DNA of 14,089 nt, taken from JBHHYS01 sp046757645. GTDB lineage: Bacteria > Acidobacteriota > Terriglobia > Acidiferrales > 2-02-FULL-67-57. Under the pieces are notes generated by a model that made no database searches, had not been told where the DNA came from, and saw only the letters and a list, made by a program, of their open reading frames with translations. The stretch lies in assembly GCA_046757645.1 (NCBI GenBank), contig JBHHYS010000058.1, positions 1-14,089 on the forward strand, given 5' to 3'. Within the stretch, counting starts at the first letter, position 1, and each line of letters starts with the position of its first letter. A program made the translations under genes and the position numbers. Shown in pieces: positions 13,233 through 14,089 of this stretch.

Positions 13233-13334
13233 TGCGACAACGGCTTCCGCCTTCGCTCTTTGAGCTTCGGCGGACAGGTCGGCGCCGGCTACCTCGCCAG
13301 CGTGATCAACCGGCTGTGTTCCAGCGGCCAGTAA
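13233..13334 (+). pseudogene. Relic second 3' end of larB with in-frame palindrome insertion
   Basis: Immediately after the larB stop, in the +1 frame, 33 codons read C-DNGF, then an 11-residue insert (RLRSLSFGGQV), then GAGYLASVINRL, CSSGQ and TAA. DNGF plus GAGYLASVINRL matches the end of LarB (DNGFGAGCMASVINRL), so this is a second copy of the terminal segment. It uses GC-rich codons like the larB body, which suggests it is the original end of the gene. The insert coincides with a 29-nt palindrome. It has no start of its own and cannot be translated from larB without a frameshift past the stop. Confidence 0.7.
13246..13274. repeat. 29-nt imperfect palindrome (TCCGCC...GGCGGA)
   Basis: TCCGCC (13246-13251) pairs with GGCGGA (13269-13274), and GCTC (13255-13258) with GAGC (13262-13265), around a TTT loop and a TTC/TTC internal loop. 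It lies in the relic larB tail as part of a 33-nt, 11-codon insertion relative to the expected LarB sequence. Its form resembles small palindromic elements that insert in frame in other bacteria, such as the Rickettsia palindromic elements. No second copy is seen in this window. Confidence 0.55.
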
Positions 13335-13381
13335 CGAGCGACCAGCGACCAGGAGGATGAAAACCTATATACACACTTTAC

Positions 13382-13499
13382 GCTCTGTCATTCCGAGCGG
13401 AGCAAAGAATCTGCTTGTGCCACTCGCAGGAAAAGAGAAAAGCAGACCCCTCGATCCTTCGACTACGCTCAGGACAAGCTGCGCTCGGGGTGACGGAGC
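13382..13499. repeat. GTCATTCCGAGC hairpin element, copy 2
   Basis: GCTCTGTCATTCCGAGC (13382-13398) is inverted at 13483-13499 (GCTCGGGGTGACGGAGC). Fourteen of 17 positions pair, and the three exceptions are G-U wobbles in plus-strand RNA, so the stem would be fully paired. The interior has AGCAGACCCC (13441-13450) and CTTCGACTACGCTCAGGAC (13458-13476), shared in form with copy 1 and with the fragment at 13912. It lies between the larB relic and the ferredoxin gene. The rest of the 13335-13568 gap holds only an AGCGACC heptamer pair at 13337-13350 and the ferredoxin's ribosome binding site. Confidence 0.7.
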
Positions 13500-13568
13500 C
13501 CTTTGCGCAATCGTTTTGGCACGCTGGCAAGAAGCAGGTAATTAGACTCAGCGAGGAGTGAGCGGACA

Positions 13569-13886
13569 ATGGGCAAAGTCTTTCGCAAGCAGGTGTTCGT
13601 CTGCACGACCGAGGGAGAAGGGCGCTGCGCCCCCAAGGGCGGGCTCGAAGTCTTGCGCAAGTTCCGCGAGGAGGTGAAGGCGCGCAACCTGGCCGACATT
13701 ATCGTCACCAAAGTGGGCTGCACCGGCCAGCACCTCACTGGGCCCACAGTGATCGTTCATCCCGATGGCATCTGGTATCAAACAGTGAAGCCGGAGGACG
13801 TGGGAGAAATCATCGAGCAGCACCTCCTGGGCGGCAAGCCGATTGAAAGACTCGTCAACCCGGAAATGCGCGTTAAGGCACAGTGA
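13569..13886 (+). CDS. Thioredoxin-fold [2Fe-2S] ferredoxin, fourth Cys replaced by His
   Basis: The 105-residue product matches the thioredoxin-like [2Fe-2S] ferredoxin group related to the NuoE C-terminal domain and Aquifex Fd. Blocks seen are VFVCTTEGEGRC (residues 9-20), VGCTGQHLTGPTVIVHPDG (49-67), IWYQTVKPEDVGEIIEQHLL and GGKPIERLV. In the family the cluster is held by four cysteines, the last pair spaced CX3C. Here the ligands would be C12, C20, C51 and H55: the fourth position is a CAC codon for His. A 3Cys-1His set would shift redox potential and make it pH-sensitive, as in mitoNEET, if a cluster is bound. It has a good GAGGAG ribosome binding site 10 nt before ATG 13569, so it appears to be a live gene. 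Its partner is unknown. Confidence 0.88.
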   Translation: MGKVFRKQVFVCTTEGEGRCAPKGGLEVLRKFREEVKARNLADIIVTKVGCTGQHLTGPTVIVHPDGIWYQTVKPEDVGEIIEQHLLGGKPIERLVNPEMRVKAQ

Positions 13887-13911
13887 CTTCCCGATCCTTC
13901 CCCAGGCCGGA

Positions 13912-13971
13912 GCCCTTCGGCCCTTCGACTTCGCCCAGGGCAAGCAAGCTCAGGGCAAGCCTCGGGCTCGG
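13912..13971 (+). repeat. Fragment of the GTCATTCCGAGC repeat family
   Basis: The module CCTTCGACTTCGCCCAGG (13922-13939) matches the interior module of copy 2 (13457-13474) with two differences. It is followed by a partial second round (GCTCAGGGCAAGC at 13948-13960). The GTCATTCCGAGC end itself is absent, so this is a truncated or rearranged piece. It lies between the ferredoxin stop and its terminator. Confidence 0.5.
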
Positions 13972-13980
13972 TTAGGGTAG

Positions 13981-14039
13981 CGGCGAGGAATGCAATTGGC
14001 CCCACTGCAGTGGGGCCACATTCCTCGTCGGCTTTTTTT
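13981..14039 (+). terminator. Very strong intrinsic terminator downstream of the ferredoxin gene
   Basis: A 12-bp outer stem (13981-13992 with 14019-14030, one G-U) continues after a 4-nt CAAT bulge into a perfect 9-bp GC-rich inner stem (13997-14005 with 14010-14018) with a TGCA loop. A run of seven T (14033-14039) follows after two bases. This is the clearest terminator in the window. It ends the transcript about 95 nt after the ferredoxin stop. I see no gene in the remaining 50 bases. Confidence 0.85.
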
Positions 14040-14089
14040 GGGACAAGCCGGGGCCGACTCCCCCGGTGCAGGGTTGGTCGCCGCTCCCT

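Noticed and set aside
13229..13334. larB TGA as a selenocysteine codon, prompted by selA in the same window
   Set aside because: The downstream LarB-like tail is in a different frame and repeats residues already encoded before the TGA, so recoding would not give a sensible protein.
13357..13545. 62-codon frame preceded by AGGAGG
   Set aside because: The AGGAGG touches the ATG with no spacing, and most of the frame is translation of the hairpin repeat at 13382-13499.

Overview
The window is GC-rich bacterial DNA with densely packed, mostly housekeeping genes and no tRNA, rRNA, CRISPR array, transposase, integrase or phage gene that I could find. Three things together suggest an Acidobacteriota-like genome: a futalosine-type menaquinone cluster, an EF-P with Asn at the tip position, and intergenic repeats starting GTCATTCCGAGC. 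That assignment is an inference, not a proof.

Layout. Positions 1-1145 hold a minus-strand unit: a charged MXAN_5187-C-like protein followed by purH (cut by the window edge), with a candidate promoter at 1117-1145. Divergent from it is selA (1198-2628, +). A convergent minus-strand run follows, in transcription order 7655 to 2733: a processive GT2 glycosyltransferase, a secreted M24B aminopeptidase P, a type-5 uracil-DNA glycosylase, and efp with its own near-consensus promoter. Divergent from the GT2 gene is a GT-C (GT87-like) membrane glycosyltransferase (7690-9003, +). Its stop shares the bases CTAG with the stop of mqnE. On the minus strand, ubiX, a ubiA-type prenyltransferase and mqnE form a menaquinone cluster. 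To the right on the plus strand lie a SnoaL-like protein, larB, a relic second larB 3' end, and a thioredoxin-fold [2Fe-2S] ferredoxin followed by a very strong terminator.

How the genes work together. MqnE makes aminodeoxyfutalosine. The UbiA-type enzyme (MqnP-like) and UbiX (which makes prenylated FMN for a UbiD-type decarboxylase not seen here) act late in the same pathway. LarB starts synthesis of the nickel-pincer cofactor; its partners LarC and LarE are not in the window. SelA implies selenocysteine use, but selB, selC and a selenoprotein are not visible. The two divergent glycosyltransferases probably make a cell-envelope glycan.

The most unusual content is between the genes. There is a family of degenerate 7-nt tandem repeats (roughly CGAAAAN) at three gene borders. 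Two copies are inverted pairs, one supplies the last codons and stop of the peptidase gene, and one overlaps the start of ubiA. There are also two copies of a 120-130 bp GTCATTCCGAGC hairpin element, an inverted CTCTGTGG repeat that supplies a ribosome binding site, and a small palindrome inside the duplicated larB end. That larB end is the best single oddity: an AT-rich recoded 3' end, a stop, then a GC-rich relic 3' end with an 11-codon in-frame palindromic insertion. The ferredoxin with His in place of its fourth cysteine ligand is the most interesting protein-level variant.
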